Shown in pieces: positions 33,043 through 45,365 of a stretch of DNA of 64,000 nt (positions are counted from its first letter, which is position 1; the number at the start of each line of letters is the position of its first letter). Origin of the DNA: Choanephora cucurbitarum (taxonomy: Eukaryota > Mucoromycota > Mucoromycetes > Mucorales > Choanephoraceae); assembly GCA_025331435.1 (NCBI GenBank), contig JAIWNI010000030.1, positions 186,001 to 250,000 of the forward strand. The letters run 5' to 3'. The translations under genes and the position numbers were made by a program. The notes below the pieces were generated by a model. It did not search any database. It was not told the DNA's origin and worked only from the letters and a program-made list of their open reading frames with translations.

Positions 33043-35308
33043 ATGTCTCAAGAACGCAAGAAAAAGGCAATTGAATATCATTTTGTTGACATGAATGATC
33101 CCGACAGATACAAAAAACTTAAAGTGGCTAGAGCCTGTGATTTTTGTAGAAAGCGTAAATCAAAGTAAGTGACAACAAAATTCAGGATGTGTTAGGGCAT
33201 AACTAACATAAAAGGAAAGATGTGATGTAGGAGTACCAGGCTCAAGTACCTGCTCCAATTGTAAAAAGACCAATAGAATATGTCAATTTTCACCTGTAAC
33301 ACAACAACAGACAACACATCATGAAACAAAATCAAAACAAAAATCACCAAAAAATCAAACACCACCACCATCCGCATTAACAAACACACTCACACAAACA
33401 TTTCAATTCTACTCTCAACATTCACCTTTGCATAGTCCTCATACAGACACAGCACCTCAGCGACTCAGCTTCACTGCCAATTATATCAATCAAAATCCAT
33501 TCTTCTCTATAGATCATCAGGGCTATTGTGGCTATGAAAAGCATGGGTCTATACTAAACACACATCTCTTACTTGGATCTGTATTGCATGAACTACCACC
33601 TTATACTAAACAATTCGAGCAAGAGCTGTTTGATGTCTATTTCTGTTATGTGCATCCTTGTTACCCTATACTTGATCGCTATTCTATCTCACAAACACTA
33701 AGGTATGATAACAATGCTATTCCACTCTCACTCAAATGGGCGGTCATGGCGATCGCACTGCGCTTCACCAAACAATATCCAGATGCCAATCTCATCTCCA
33801 TTGCCTTTCATCAACACGCTTGTATTGAGCTAGATGGCAAGGAGCCGTCACTTTTTACCCTTCAGACTCTCTTCTTACTCTACAAATACCAAGAACTACT
33901 TACACCAGTGGGAATGCCAATGACTGCTGCTGCCTTGACATATCTGAGGCATATTCAAGCCATGATTCCAGAAGTAAAGCAACAACTCAATGAAAACTCA
34001 TCTACTTGGCCCCTTCAGGATGAAATGCTCTGTAGAGCATCTTGGATTCTACTGATCATCGTAAGTATGTCCAGTCCAGCAGACAGTCGTTTCAGTGAAC
34101 TCATGGATTATTGCACTACACCAAGCAGAAAGCCAGTCTTGACCGAGACCGAGCATTATGACAAAACTGAGTTACAAACTGCCTGCAATTTGATACAACT
34201 GATCAACCTTACATTACTTTTCTCGCGTGGCATCTGTTTATTGTCCAATCATGCTTCCTTATTTGTCTATGGCGACGATCCCAAATTTAATCTTTTAGCC
34301 AGCGACCTAGAAGAATGGAAGGCTGCCTTACCCCCTTCTATTTCGACCGAATTTGCTAATCAACAACAACATCCCTTCTATGATGCCTCTTCTCACCCAG
34401 CTTCTACCTTTATGGCCTATATCTGTCTGATTCATGATATCATTCAGCTCATCCTTGCCATTCAACAACCTTCTGCTCATCATGCTGAGTATGTTGTCTC
34501 AAAGGCATTTCAGCTCAGTTATCGTGCCTATCAGTTCTGTGTTCATGATACGCATCAATCGAAACTGGCCTTTATTCAAGGTAGTCGTCTGATTGCCTAT
34601 GGTCTGACGATAGCCTATCAATCTTTGTACTACTGTTATGCAGAACAACAAGAACAACACAGACAGACTTTTCTGGAATGTCGATCACTTATCTTCCAAA
34701 CGTTTGAGTCCCTCCATCTGATACCACAATTCTTTATGGCACTTCAAACATTAAACAATCAACTTGATGCCAAAGAGAAGCTATTGTCAGCTGAAAAACA
34801 CCACTATCAACCCCCGCCTCTTTCAAACGCAAGCACATCAGATAGTTTCAGTACACCACCTACAGGATCTAGTGGCACACTCACAACTGATACAAGTCAA
34901 AGTAGAAGTGGCGATTATTTCTTTGGTGCTAATCCCCCCTCCTTTCATGAATCTTCTTCATCTTCTTCTACACCTGGCTACCATCAAAGAATGACTCACT
35001 TAGAACAACGCTCATGGCCAGAAAATACCTACCCATCTGAAGATAATTCATTCCAAGACAATCTTATACACCACTATGAAACCAACGCACCTATGACACC
35101 TACCTTTGAAGATGATACTGGTATGTCTTCGATTGACCTGCACTATGGTCCTTTGACCCCACCAGTACCCCATCTGATGGTTGACTCTTATTTTCATACT
35201 GTAGTTGAGCACACAAGACATAATGGTCCTTCGATTGCCATGGCAAACGATCTTCTTCCTATGGAAATCAAGAATTTCAAAAGCTGTGCACACAAGCGTT
35301 TAGCTTAA
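33043..35308 (+). CDS. Zn(II)2Cys6 fungal transcription factor
   Basis: Nuclear DNA-binding regulator of the Gal4-type zinc cluster class. Two exons, 33043-33164 and 33220-35308, with a 55-nt intron that contains a good CTAAC branch site; product 736 residues. Seen: the six-cysteine cluster (residues about 30-64), with CDFCRKRKSKCD from the exon junction and CSNCKKTNRIC after it, preceded by a basic KKLKVARA segment. A fungal-specific transcription factor domain follows (about 165-450) with FDVYFCYVHPCYPILDRYS, LKWAVMAIALRF and LQTLFLLYKYQEL. The C-terminal third is Ser/Thr/Pro/His-rich and likely contains activation sequence. The regulated pathway cannot be inferred: no metabolic cluster surrounds it. 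The intron interrupts the zinc cluster between its second and third cysteines. Confidence 0.92.
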
Positions 35309-35741
35309 TTATTGCTCAAATCTATTCTTTCTTATGTTTATATCATATGTACATGTTTATATGTCTCCCTCTCTTTTTTTTCTTCTTTTAAATAGCTTTA
35401 TGTGTAGATATAGTCCTCTTTAGTTTATGTATACAATTTTTATTTTAATCTGTTCGCTTTGTTGATAATTAAACATTTAATTTCTATTCTAAAAAAAAAG
35501 AACTGGTTTATAAAGACAATGCATTACATGAGCAACAGGTAGAAGATATAAAAGATGCAATAAGGCGGTAAGCAAATATGGATAATGTAGGCATAAAAGA
35601 AGGTTTTCAAATACTAGACAGTACAATTTTCATGAGTGAGAGATAGCCAACCAGACAAATGAGGGGGGCATCTGAACTAAAACACAGCTAATGGTAGTAG
35701 GTAAGTATTGTCGTTTGCTTTGTTTGAAATCGGAGGATATA

Positions 35742-35840
35742 CAGTAGTCGCTCGATTTAAGGGTGTTTGATTTAAGAGTATGCTCAATATAAGAGTGTAT
35801 CTCTAAAGAATATGCACAATCTTGAATAAAGCGACTATTG
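35742..35840. mobile_element. 99-bp inverted-repeat element (MITE) with TA flanks
   Basis: The left end CAGTAGTCGCTCGATTTAAG and the right end, in reverse complement CAATAGTCGCTTTATTCAAG, form a TIR of about 24 bp with few mismatches. TA dinucleotides flank both sides (35740-35741 and 35841-35842). The interior carries repeated TTTAAGRGT-like words and no ORF. The ends match those of the element at 30719-30850 and resemble pogo/Tc1-type termini. Confidence 0.78.
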
Positions 35841-35887
35841 TAGATAGTTTATAAATCTTTCGCTCCTTCAGTCCCTTTCCCTAGATA

Positions 35888-36292
35888 CTAAAAGTGGTCT
35901 ATTGTTATTTCAAAGTGTCGGGTCTGTGCCTTTTCTTTTTTCTTCTTGACAAGGCTGCTGTTTGATTGTCTTCTGCAAGGTACGGAACATTTTGGTGTTC
36001 CAACATGATAAAACCGTACAGGGCGAATCCTTTTTGTAGGAGCTATAAAACCATTATACCTATCCGTTTCGCAAGAAGCTGACTGTTGTTTAGACGTATT
36101 GTTTTCAAGATTAGGATGATGAAACGGAGAGAAAGGACCCCTTTTGAAAACGGAGACCATGTAAAAGCAATTCTCGGTAACAAAATCGGTTTCTTCGTCT
36201 TTTTTCTTTTTCGAGACAGTTGTTTTTTCTTTTGTTGGACTCATCACAAGTATGACAGGGTTTACTAAAATTGAAATGGGTAACGTTGTCAA
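35888..36292 (-). CDS. Doubtful small basic hypothetical protein
   Basis: Open frame of 134 codons on the minus strand; a second Met at residue 17 (MSPTKEKTTVSKKKKDEE) may be the better start. The product is Lys/Arg-rich with two basic runs (KKKKDEE and KKKKEKAQTRHFE) and no recognised domain. It lies 48 bp from the MITE. Without a homologue or splice evidence it could equally be a chance ORF. Confidence 0.28.
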   Translation of the reverse strand: MTTLPISILVNPVILVMSPTKEKTTVSKKKKDEETDFVTENCFYMVSVFKRGPFSPFHHPNLENNTSKQQSASCETDRYNGFIAPTKRIRPVRFYHVGTPKCSVPCRRQSNSSLVKKKKEKAQTRHFEITIDHF

Positions 36293-36740
36293 AAATGCAA
36301 GATATCCTCTTTAGAATTTATGTTTCTTTTACATGATCAGGTATACTTTTTATTTGTTGTACACCAACACCTTGCTAGCAGTGGACAAGGTAGTTTGAAT
36401 CAAAGATCAAAAGACAATCTCCTTTGTATTGTTCATTGTTAAGTTGCATCTCTCAGTTTTTTTTTCTTAGAGAAGGGTATGTAAATGGGAACCTTTTCTA
36501 TAACAAACTGCTAATCTCTCATCGAACACGAAACAATGAATAAGCGTATGAGCTTAACCATCGAACTATGCATTTTGCTCAGGAGAGTTAAGGCTCTGAA
36601 TAGGCATTGAGCCAAGTCTGTATTAAAGCTTAAAAATTCATTCATAAATTAAAGTTAACCATTTTTTTCGAAATAAGTCTGTTTTTATAAGAAACCCCTA
36701 ATAAATTTTTTCTTTCGTTTATTTTTTCCTACTTGTCAAT

Positions 36741-37974
36741 ATGGATTCAAAGGGAGAAGGGCTTCGTCAGTCTATGCTTGAAAAGCAAAGACAAAAGATC
36801 TATGAGGAATCTGAAAAAGAGCGCCAGCGTAATGCCAAAGTAAAGCACAAAGCAGAATCATATAAGTTTAGTGGTTTGACAAAATTGAAAGAATAGATGA
36901 GTGAAGTGCGTGTAGGATCAGACAAGTTTGTCAAGACAAAGACAGATATCGAGACTCAGTTGAAGACAAGCACAATTGGTCTTACTGAGCTTAAAGACTA
37001 TCGAAAGATTCGTGAAAATTTAGAAGAACAACAAAAGAGAGAGGCAGCCAAGACAGCTCCATTAAGTGATGAAAAGAAAAAGAAAAAGAAGAAGAAGCAG
37101 GTTCTGAAGCTCTCTTTTGCTGATGACGAAGAAAAAGAATTAGAGGAAGAAGAAGAGGAACCAGAACAGAAGCCTGTAGCAAAAAAAAGAAGGATGTTAA
37201 AGGATCCCACCATCGACACAAGCTTCTTACCTGATAGAGAGAGAGAGGAAAAGGAGCGTATTGAACGAGAAGAGTTAAGAAAGGAATGGCTTAGAAAGCA
37301 AGAAGAAGTTAAGAGTAAGTTGATCTTGTTTGATAGAGAGCGTGGACACTGATGTGAGATTAGATGAAAAGATCGACATTACTTACTCTTATTGGGATGG
37401 CAGTGGTCATCGTAAAGTGGTGACATGTAAAAAAGGTGATTCTATTCAACAGTTTCTGGATGCCTGTCGTCAGCAATTTCCTCAATTACGCGGCGTCAAT
37501 ACAGACAACTTGCTGTATGTCAAAGAAGATTTGATTATTCCTCATGTAAGCATTAATTGCAAGATAGAAACTGGTTTACTTACCCTCTCTCTCTTTTCAA
37601 TTAGCATTTCACTTTTTATGACTTTATCATCAATAAGGCAAGAGGCAAATCAGGTCCATTATTTAATTTTGATGTACATGAAGATATTCGTTTTGTGAAT
37701 GATGCAACTATTGAAAAGGATGAGGTAGGCTCTTTTCTTAAGAAAAAAGATGAAAAAACAAAGAAAGGAAATACTAAAGTGATTAAATACTACACCAGTC
37801 TCATGCAGGTAAAGTGGTTGAAAGAGCTTGGTATGAAAGAAACAAGCATATTTTTCCTGCTAGTCGATGGGAAATATTCGACCCTGCTAAATCAGTAAGT
37901 TTGATGAACAAAGATTCAGGCAATTGAACTAACAATACTTTACATAGTATGGAAAGTATAAAATCAAAGGCTAA
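36741..37974 (+). CDS. XAP5/FAM50-family nuclear protein
   Basis: Conserved nuclear protein linked in other eukaryotes to chromatin and pre-mRNA splicing. Six exons: 36741-36839, 36897-37314, 37364-37545, 37605-37724, 37799-37894 and 37948-37974; product 313 residues, the usual FAM50 size. Seen: a charged helical N-terminus, [19 protein letters not shown] (the LK-S-T-GL family motif), a Lys-rich then Glu-rich linker, and the XAP5 domain with [70 protein letters not shown] and [11 protein letters not shown]. Intron 1 (57 nt, GTAAAG...TAG) ends immediately before an ATG in the same frame; if retained it adds a stop codon just before that ATG. The last exon encodes only eight residues. Confidence 0.92.
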
Positions 37975-38107
37975 CAAAATAAAATACCTTTTGATTGGCC
38001 AGTTTACTTTGTGTGTGTGTGTCCCCATTTCTTTAAGAACCTGATTAAATTCTGACGTATTTTATTTATACTCTTGCTTTTTTCTCTACTTCTAATATAT
38101 TCCCATT

Positions 38108-39025
38108 ATGTCAGAGTTTCCAGACCCTATTGCTGTCTTCAGTGCTCCTATTTCGGCCTATATGTCAGGCCATGCAAGTAAGTCGGTTTGTTCACTCTAG
38201 TTGACATGCAACCAACCTGTTGTGTAGATGTCAACTTGGCTTATGTCAAATATTTTGCCAAAAAGACAGACGCCACTAAAGCCGAATTCAAAAGCTTGAA
38301 TTCACAAGGCTTTATAGTAGCCTACACTTTGCCTGATGGGTCAGAGCACGAGGCATTTATTCAGTTCAATGAACCTGTCAAAAAACGAGAGGACATTAGA
38401 CCTATTTTGGAAAATATGGCTAAAGAAGCTGAAGAAGCACTGGGCATGGTAAGTGAATGATGTTTGATTCATTCAATAATAAACTTAAGAATATATGCAA
38501 AAAAAATAGCCCAGCTCAATGGACAATCCTCCCAACATAAGAGCTATAACAAAAGCAGCTGAGATTGAAGAAGCACAACAAGCAGAAGTTAATAAGCTTC
38601 AAAAGGAAAGAAGATCCTCACTTGATTTAAGAAAATACATGGGCGAAAACGGTCTATCTTCTATCTCTAAAGATGTCTTTTACGAGGCAGATACCCATTG
38701 GAAGGTGGCTATTGTTTCAGGACTCTTGTTAAATGGCTTATTGGGATATGGCTCAGAAGAATTCTTACATACTTATGCACCTTCTTTCCTATTGACCGTC
38801 CGCAACTATCTGACACCTCAGCTTACTCGCTCAATCTTACACTGGGCTGTTGTGACGCATTTGGGTGAGTCTATGGTTGCACTCACCATCTGTCTTAAGA
38901 GAGGCTGGTATAGCCCCTTGAATATCTTGAGATGGACAGGATCTACTTTCCTTTATGGATTTGCAAGTATGTCAAAGCTTATGAAGCATGGAAAACAAGT
39001 CAAACTTGCTTCAAAGGAAGAATAA
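38108..39025 (+). CDS. DUF2470/DUF4499-type membrane protein
   Basis: Probable integral membrane protein of unknown role. Three exons: 38108-38177, 38228-38448 and 38510-39025; product 268 residues. Seen: an N-terminal soluble domain (about 1-97) with SAPISAYMSGHANVNLAYVK, and DATKAEFKSLNSQGFIVAYT, which fits the DUF2470 (haem-utilisation-like) pattern; a charged linker (EEAQQAEVNKLQKERRSS); and a C-terminal hydrophobic part (about 160-255) with KVAIVSGLLLNGLLGYG, then SILHWAVVTHLGESMVALTI, that looks like a DUF4499/TMEM254-type multi-pass region. The final KHGKQVKLASKEE is a cytosolic-type basic tail. Domain names are from recalled patterns and should be treated as probable. It begins 133 bp after the XAP5 stop. 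Confidence 0.7.
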
Positions 39026-39577
39026 ATGGTTTATTGCATCATGTCATCTCTTCATTATTTGTTTTGATGCCTGTTGCCTTCTATCTTTGGATACAGGAAA
39101 AGACCAGAGTTGATAAATAAAAAGAGAATCATATTTATGAACAACTTTTAAGTACATAGCTATCTGTTCGAGGACCCAAAGCTATTCCGTTGAGTTTGTA
39201 TATAGTCCTTAGTCTTTAAGAACTTCCTATCAAGACAACAGCCGTTAGATATTTGTCTGGCATAGTCTACAATGCTTAAACTCAGATAGAAGCGTAGAGA
39301 GCAGTCCTATTTTCAATTTTTTTTTCCTGCCACACATTTTCTATTTTTTTTTGACTTTCAACAAACAACCACACTTGTGGTATTGACTCCTTAAGACACT
39401 TCTTTACTTCATTGCACTCGTTTGAGCTTTCTTTCTTTCTTTCTTTTATTCTCTTTTCCAAAGAAAAAAGTCGTCTTCTGCACTTGTGATCGTTATTATT
39501 TCAATCAAAGGCAAGCTCATTCTTTGTGTTTTTTGTTATCTGTCAAACTCACTTTTATTGTTAGCCTCTAACAACAA
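39026..39577. other. Promoter region of the RNA polymerase III subunit gene
   Basis: 552 bp of spacer with marked CT-rich blocks (39418-39460, repeated TTTCT) just before the start codon, a common promoter/leader style in this window. No ORF, repeat or RNA gene is visible. Confidence 0.6.
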
Positions 39578-42500
39578 ATGAAGGAACAAGTGATCGACAA
39601 TACCCCAAAGAAGATGTGAGTAATTATGTTCTCAACTAAGCTTGACACTAACTCTATTTATCAGTCGATATCTTCAATTCGGTGTCATGTCACCTCAAAA
39701 CATGGTCAAGATCGCCGAGTTCGAAATCACCCAAAGAGATCTTTACATGCCCGAGAGTCGTACACCCATTAAGGGTGGTGTACTGGATTTGAGATTGGTA
39801 AAAGAAAACCAATTTATCAGCGAGAGGAGGATTTATTTTGACTCAATATTTCTCTTTGTCAACTTGTAGGGTACCACATTGAAAGATGCTTTCTGTGAGA
39901 CTTGTGGCAATAAGATGCAAGAATGTGCAGGTCATTGGGGCTATCTCAAGCTCGTTTTACCCATCTTTCACATTGGTTACTTTAGACCTGTCATCAACAT
40001 TTTACAAGAAATTTGTAAGGTAGGTTGCATATATCAATCTTTTCAAATACACTTAATTCAATCCATATCGATTTAGTCTTGTAGTCGTGTCATGTTGGAA
40101 GAAGCTGATCGACGTCTGTATTTAAAGCGATTGAGAGCACCTGGATTAGATAACTTACAGCGCGGCAGAATTATCAAACAAGTTCAGGACAAATGTAAAA
40201 AAGTGACCTACTGTCCTCATTGTAACGCAGTTAACGGTGTGGTCAAGAAAGTGGGCCCTATGAAGATTACACACGACAAATACCGTTTGAAACGAGTGGA
40301 TGCTGAAGCCGAACAGTTCAGAAAGACCTTTGAAGCAGCAGCAGCCTCTATGCCTGAAATCAAGCCTCACATCAGTAAAGCACAAGACGATTTAAATCCC
40401 TTGCGTGTTCTCAGACTTTTCCAGCGTATTTCTCCTGAGGATTGTGAACTGTTGGGTTTGAGTGAAGAGCACGGTCGACCTGAATGGTACATTTGGCAGT
40501 ACATCCCTGTTCCACCTTCATGTATTCGTCCCTCTGTTGTTCAAGACGACAATAGCAGTAACGAAGATGATTTGACAGCCAAATTGACAGAAATTATCTT
40601 CACCAATGCCATCATTCGTGCAGGTTTAGAGAGAGGCGTAACCGTAATGAACTTGATGGAACAATGGGAATTTTTGCAGTTAGCCGCTGCCATGTATATC
40701 AACAGTGAAATGCCCGGTGTACCCAACTTGACTTCGGGTAAGCCTAGTCGTGGTCTTTGTCAACGTTTGAAGGGTAAACAAGGTCGTTTCAGAGGTAACT
40801 TGTCTGGTAAACGTGTGGATTTCTCAGGCCGTACTGTTATTTCGCCTGATCCAAACATGCGTATTGATCAGGTGGCTGTACCTGAACGTGTTGCTAAGGT
40901 TTTGACTTTCCCTGAAAGAGTCAATGAGCACAACATTCACAAACTCCGTCAAAATATTATCAACGGTCCCTTTGTGCATCCAGGTGCCAACTTCGTTCAA
41001 GGCTCTAATGGTTTTAAGCGTTTTTTGAAGTTTGGTAACCGTCAAGAAATTGCTGCTGATCTTCAGATTGGTGATTTAGTAGAACGCCACTTGTCTGATA
41101 ATGATGTTGTCCTGTTCAACCGTCAACCTTCTCTTCACAGAATGTCTATCATGGCTCACTTTGCTAAGGTTATGCCTTGGAGAACATTCCGTTTCAACGA
41201 ATGTGTCTGTTCACCTTATAACGCTGATTTTGATGGTGATGAAATGAACATGCACTTGCCTCAAACACAAGAAGCTAAGGCTGAAGCAATTGAATTGATG
41301 GGTGTCAAAAACAACTTGGTTACACCACGTAACGGTGAACCTTTGATTGCCGCTACTCAAGATTTCATTACAGCTGCCTATCTTCTCTCTCACAAGGATA
41401 CTTTTTACACTCGAGGTGAATTTGTCCAAGCCTGTACTATGATGATGGATGGTGAGCTCAAGATTGATTTGCCTCCTCCTGTTGTCTGGAAACCTCAGCG
41501 CTTGTGGACTGGTAAGCAGGTCTTTAATGTTCTCTTTAGACCCAACAAGGACAGCAAGGTCTTGTTGAATGTAGAGACAAAGAACAAGTCGTTTATCAAA
41601 GAAGAAGGCCGTTTACCTGACATGTGTCCTAATGATGGTTGGCTTGTTGTTCAGAACAGTGAAATTATGTGTGGTTTGGTCGATAAGGCTATTGTAGGTG
41701 ATGGTAACAAGAGTTCCGTCTTCTATGTTATTTTGCGTGATTTTGGACCAATTGAGGCTGCCAAATGTATGAACCGTTTGGCTAAGCTGTGTGCTCGTTG
41801 GCTTGCTAATCGTGGTTTCTCTATCGGTATCAGTGATGTCACTCCTGGTGAGCGTCTTAGTAAGATCAAGAATGACGAAGTCACCAAGGCATACGAGAAG
41901 TGTGACGAAGTCATTGCACAATATAACAGTGGTCAATTGGAAACAATGGCTGGTTGTGATGAAGAACAGACAATGGAATCGATTGTCTCAGGTATCTTGT
42001 CTGCTGTTCGTGGTGATCTTGGTAAAGTGTGTATGCAAGAACTCAACATGTATAATTCTCCCAGTATCATGGCCCGGTGTGGTTCCAAAGGTTCGCAAAT
42101 TAACGTATCTCAAATGGTTGCTTGTGTCGGTCAACAAATTATTAGTGGTAGTCGTATTCCAAACGGTTTCCAAGATCGTTCATTGCCTCACTTCTTAAAG
42201 CACTCCAAGAGTCCACCAGCCAAGGGTTTCGTCAGAAACAGTTTCTACACTGGTCTTAGTCCTACCGAATTCCTTTTCCACGCCATTTCTGGTCGTGAAG
42301 GTCTAGTCGATACAGCTGTCAAGACTGCCGAAACAGGTTACATGGCTAGACGTCTTATGAAGGCTTTTGAAGATTTAGTCACTCATTACGATCTTTCTGT
42401 TCGTAACTCTGAGGGTGCTATGCTTCAATTCTGTTATGGTGCTGATGGTTTAGATCCAATGACTATTGAAGGTGAAGGTATTCCTGTCGAATTTGCACGT

Positions 42501-44121
42501 AACTTGCGTCATGTGAAGCAAATCTCTCCCCCAGCTCAAGATAGAGGCCTTCTTCCTTGGGAAATTAAGTACATTACTGAAAAGGAAGTACAAAGAGAAA
42601 TTTGGCAGAAGAACTGTTTACCATCCTTTATTGATATGGTCCTCAACTTTGTTAATGAAAAAATGGCTGGCAAGTTGGCCTCTATTCGTAAGAAACATGG
42701 CTTGCAATCTGGTTTGGCTATTCCTGATGAGGACTACATGGATATGGATATTGATGAAGACGAAGAAGACGCTGTCAAGGCTGCTGTTCGTAACTTGTTT
42801 GTTGTAACAGAGCGTCAATTGCGTGACTATCTCAATGTATGTCTATCTAAATACCTAAAGGCCAAGATCGAGCCAGGTACGGCTGTAGGTGCCATTGGTG
42901 CTCAATCTATCGGTGAACCTGGTACACAGATGACATTGAAAACTTTCCACTTTGCTGGTGTTGCTAGTATGAATATTACACTTGGTGTACCCCGTATTAA
43001 GGAAATTATCAATGCTGCCAAAGTCATTTCTACACCTATCATCAAGTGTGAATTGCATTCAAACAAAGATGTTCGTGCTGCTCGTGTGGTCAAGGGCCGT
43101 GTTGAAAAGACAACGTTGGGTGATGTAGCTATGTACATGGATGAAGTTTATGAACCCAATGAAACCTACATTTTGCTCCGTATTGATTTGGATGCCATTA
43201 ATCGACTTCAATTAGAAACTAATCTTCATCAAATTGCTCATGCTATCAAGACTGCACCCAAACTCAAGATGGGTCAATTGGTAAGCAGCCATACATGCCC
43301 TTATATATATATATATATGCACGTTATCTAATTTGCGTTTTTTTTTAGGATGTTCAAACAAGTCGACCTGATATTATTCGTGTCTATGTTCATGCCAAAC
43401 AAGATGAGTCTATGTATTATAGTTTGAAGGCTCTTAAGCGTGTGTTGTCTAGTGTTGTTATTACCGGTTTACCTGATGTTGTTCGTGCAGTTATCAGTGA
43501 GAAAGAAGGCGGTAGAGGTGCCAAACAACTCCTTGTTGAAGGTTATGGTTTATTAGAAGTTATGACGACTGATGGTATCATTGGCCAAGAAACAACATCT
43601 AATCACGTTATGGAAGTTGCTGAAGTATTGGGTATTGAAGCTGCAAGGTAAGACTTAACTTGCCTAAAAAATCCACTTTATACTTAATTTTACTATCATG
43701 ATAGAAACACCATCATCAACGAAATCCAAATGACTATGTCTTCTCACGGTATGACCATCGATCATCGTCACGTCTTCTTACTTGGTGATATTATGACAAG
43801 CAAGGGTGAAGTACTCGGTATCACACGTTTTGGTATTTCAAAGATGAAGGACAGTGTTCTCAGTATTGCATCTTTTGAAAAGACAACAGACCACTTGTTT
43901 GAAGCTGCATTATACAGTAAAAAGGATGCTATTGTTGGTGTCTCCGAAAAGATCATTATGGTAACATATCAGACATGACCTAAAAATTCAACGAAACTCA
44001 CTCTTTTTATCTTTCTCTTTAGGGTATACCAATGTCTATCGGTACTGGTCTGTTCAAATTGATCCACAAGTCAATGAAGAACAACATCCCCCCTCCTAGA
44101 CCTCTTTTGTTTGATATTTAA
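39578..44121 (+). CDS. RPC1: RNA polymerase III largest subunit (RPC1/RPC160)
   Basis: Catalytic subunit of the nuclear polymerase that makes tRNA, 5S rRNA and U6. Seven exons: 39578-39615, 39665-39797, 39870-40019, 40077-43280, 43349-43647, 43705-43960 and 44023-44121; product 1,392 residues, essentially the family length. Seen: [18 protein letters not shown] (Pol III-type start), zinc-binding [18 protein letters not shown] and [41 protein letters not shown], the catalytic metal loop DFDGD (491-495), the bridge helix/trigger loop region [40 protein letters not shown], and a C-terminus [19 protein letters not shown]. The Pol III rather than Pol I or II identity follows from the start, the absence of a heptad-repeat CTD and the overall length. 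Codon use is markedly biased, as expected for a highly expressed gene. Confidence 0.97.
43302..43318. repeat. (TA)n microsatellite in RPC1 intron 4
   Basis: Uninterrupted TA repeat of about 8.5 units within the 68-nt intron 43281-43348. Likely polymorphic; no functional meaning is implied. Confidence 0.9.
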
Positions 44122-44266
44122 TTTTCTCTTTTTTCTGTACTTTTTACCTCATTTTTTCTTTCTACATTTGCATCGTTTTCTACTATTGAAATAATTAAAA
44201 CTTATTTGCTTAAATTTCCAGCCAATCCCATTTCCTTTGTTTTTCTTTTTCTAAACACGACTTTTC

Positions 44267-44980
44267 ATGTTTCCCTTACGTTCCTTGACACTTTCGCTTG
44301 TGTTAATAGCGCTTTTTGGCTTATTCAGTCTACCCTCTGAGGTCAATGCTACAGCCTTGACTTACAGTCTTCTTGCCAATGAGAAGTCTTGTTTTTACAT
44401 CTGGAACGACAAGCCGGGAAAGAAAGTTGGCTTTTATTTTGCAGTAGCGTATAGGCGACATATCACAGAGTAAGAACACTCATATTTCTCTCTCTATTAG
44501 GTTCAAGAAGGTGGATCTTTCGACATCGACTACACTGTCCGAGGACCTGATGACGATATTATCTTGAGTGGAGAACAAGAAAAGCATGCCGATTATGTAT
44601 TTACAGCCAACCATTTTGGTGAATATGCTTTCTGTTTCTCCAACGATATGTCAACCTGGGCCGAAAAACTTGTTGATTTCGAAATCCTTTTAGAAAATGA
44701 AGTACGTCCTAGCTTTCAAAACCCTAGCAGTAAAGAGCAACCAGCCAGTATGAGTGAAATGGAAGAAACTATCTTCAGACTCTCTGGTCACTTGACAAAC
44801 ATTCAACGCACACAAAAATATTTTCGCACTCGAGAAAACCGCAACTCGTCTACCGTTGCTTCTACAGAAAGCCGTATTTTCTGGTTTGCTTCTCTGGAGA
44901 GTATTGCCATCGTTGCTATGGCAGCCTTACAAGTCTTTGTGATTAAGGGGTTCTTCAGCGTCAAGAAAGGTGGTGTGTAA
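44267..44980 (+). CDS. p24/emp24-family cargo receptor (GOLD domain)
   Basis: Type I membrane protein of COPI/COPII vesicles that cycles between ER and Golgi and sorts cargo, probably GPI-anchored proteins. Two exons, 44267-44443 and 44501-44980; product 218 residues, typical for p24. Seen: a signal peptide (residues 1-29, SLTLSLVLIALFGLFSLPS core), a GOLD domain with KSCFYIWNDKPGKKVGFYFAVQ and HFGEYAFCFSNDMS (two conserved cysteines), a coiled-coil stretch QKYFRTRENRNSSTVASTES, one transmembrane helix (about 183-207) and a cytosolic tail FFSVKKGGV carrying the FF and KK sorting determinants. The intron splits the FYFA/VQEGG junction. The subfamily (beta, gamma or delta) is not certain. Confidence 0.92.
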
Positions 44981-45365
44981 AAGGAACACTTCTATATTTC
45001 AATAAACCAAAATGCTTCAGAATATGGATATCTACATTGATTGAGTGATGCGAATTATATTGGCAAGCTAGGAAGGATAAGCGATTTCTCATTGGGCTGG
45101 TAAGCGCTTAATAACTTAGATGTGTATGGAGCTGTCATTTTGCAAAAAGATATAAACTTGGCTTGTTCACTTATTCAAACTATGAAAGCTCATTTGTTTT
45201 AAATATGAGCCAAAGCTATCAATTTTGCAACAATCTAAAAAAAAAATATGTCAAATATAAGTGCTGAGTGTTGTTTCTCCGCACTAGAGTTAATTTCTTT
45301 TCCCTCTCTTATCAAGTAGTTGCTATAGTTACTGTGTTTCCATCACAACCTAGCGAGAGATCACT
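44981..45365. other. Spacer between the p24 and UNC80-like genes
   Basis: Contains an AATAAACC polyadenylation-like word about 20 bp after the p24 stop. The remainder is AT-rich without ORFs of note and includes the UNC80-like promoter. Confidence 0.6.

Larger units (their letters stand above)
35309..36740. other. Intergenic region between the Zn2Cys6 and XAP5 genes
   Basis: Contains the 3' flank of the transcription factor gene, a 99-bp inverted-repeat element (35742-35840) and a possible small minus-strand gene (35888-36292), both listed separately. From 36293 to 36740 it is AT-rich without clear features and must hold the XAP5 promoter. Confidence 0.55.

Noticed and set aside
37315..37336. 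A 22-nt intron in the XAP5 gene (GTAAGT to the first TAG)
   Set aside because: Using the AG at 37362-37363 gives a normal 49-nt intron and a better match ([16 protein letters not shown]) to the family.
36897..37352. Starting the XAP5 gene at the ATG at 36897
   Set aside because: A canonical GTAAAG...TAG intron joins this exon in frame to an upstream exon (36741-36839) whose peptide fits the family's helical N-terminus.
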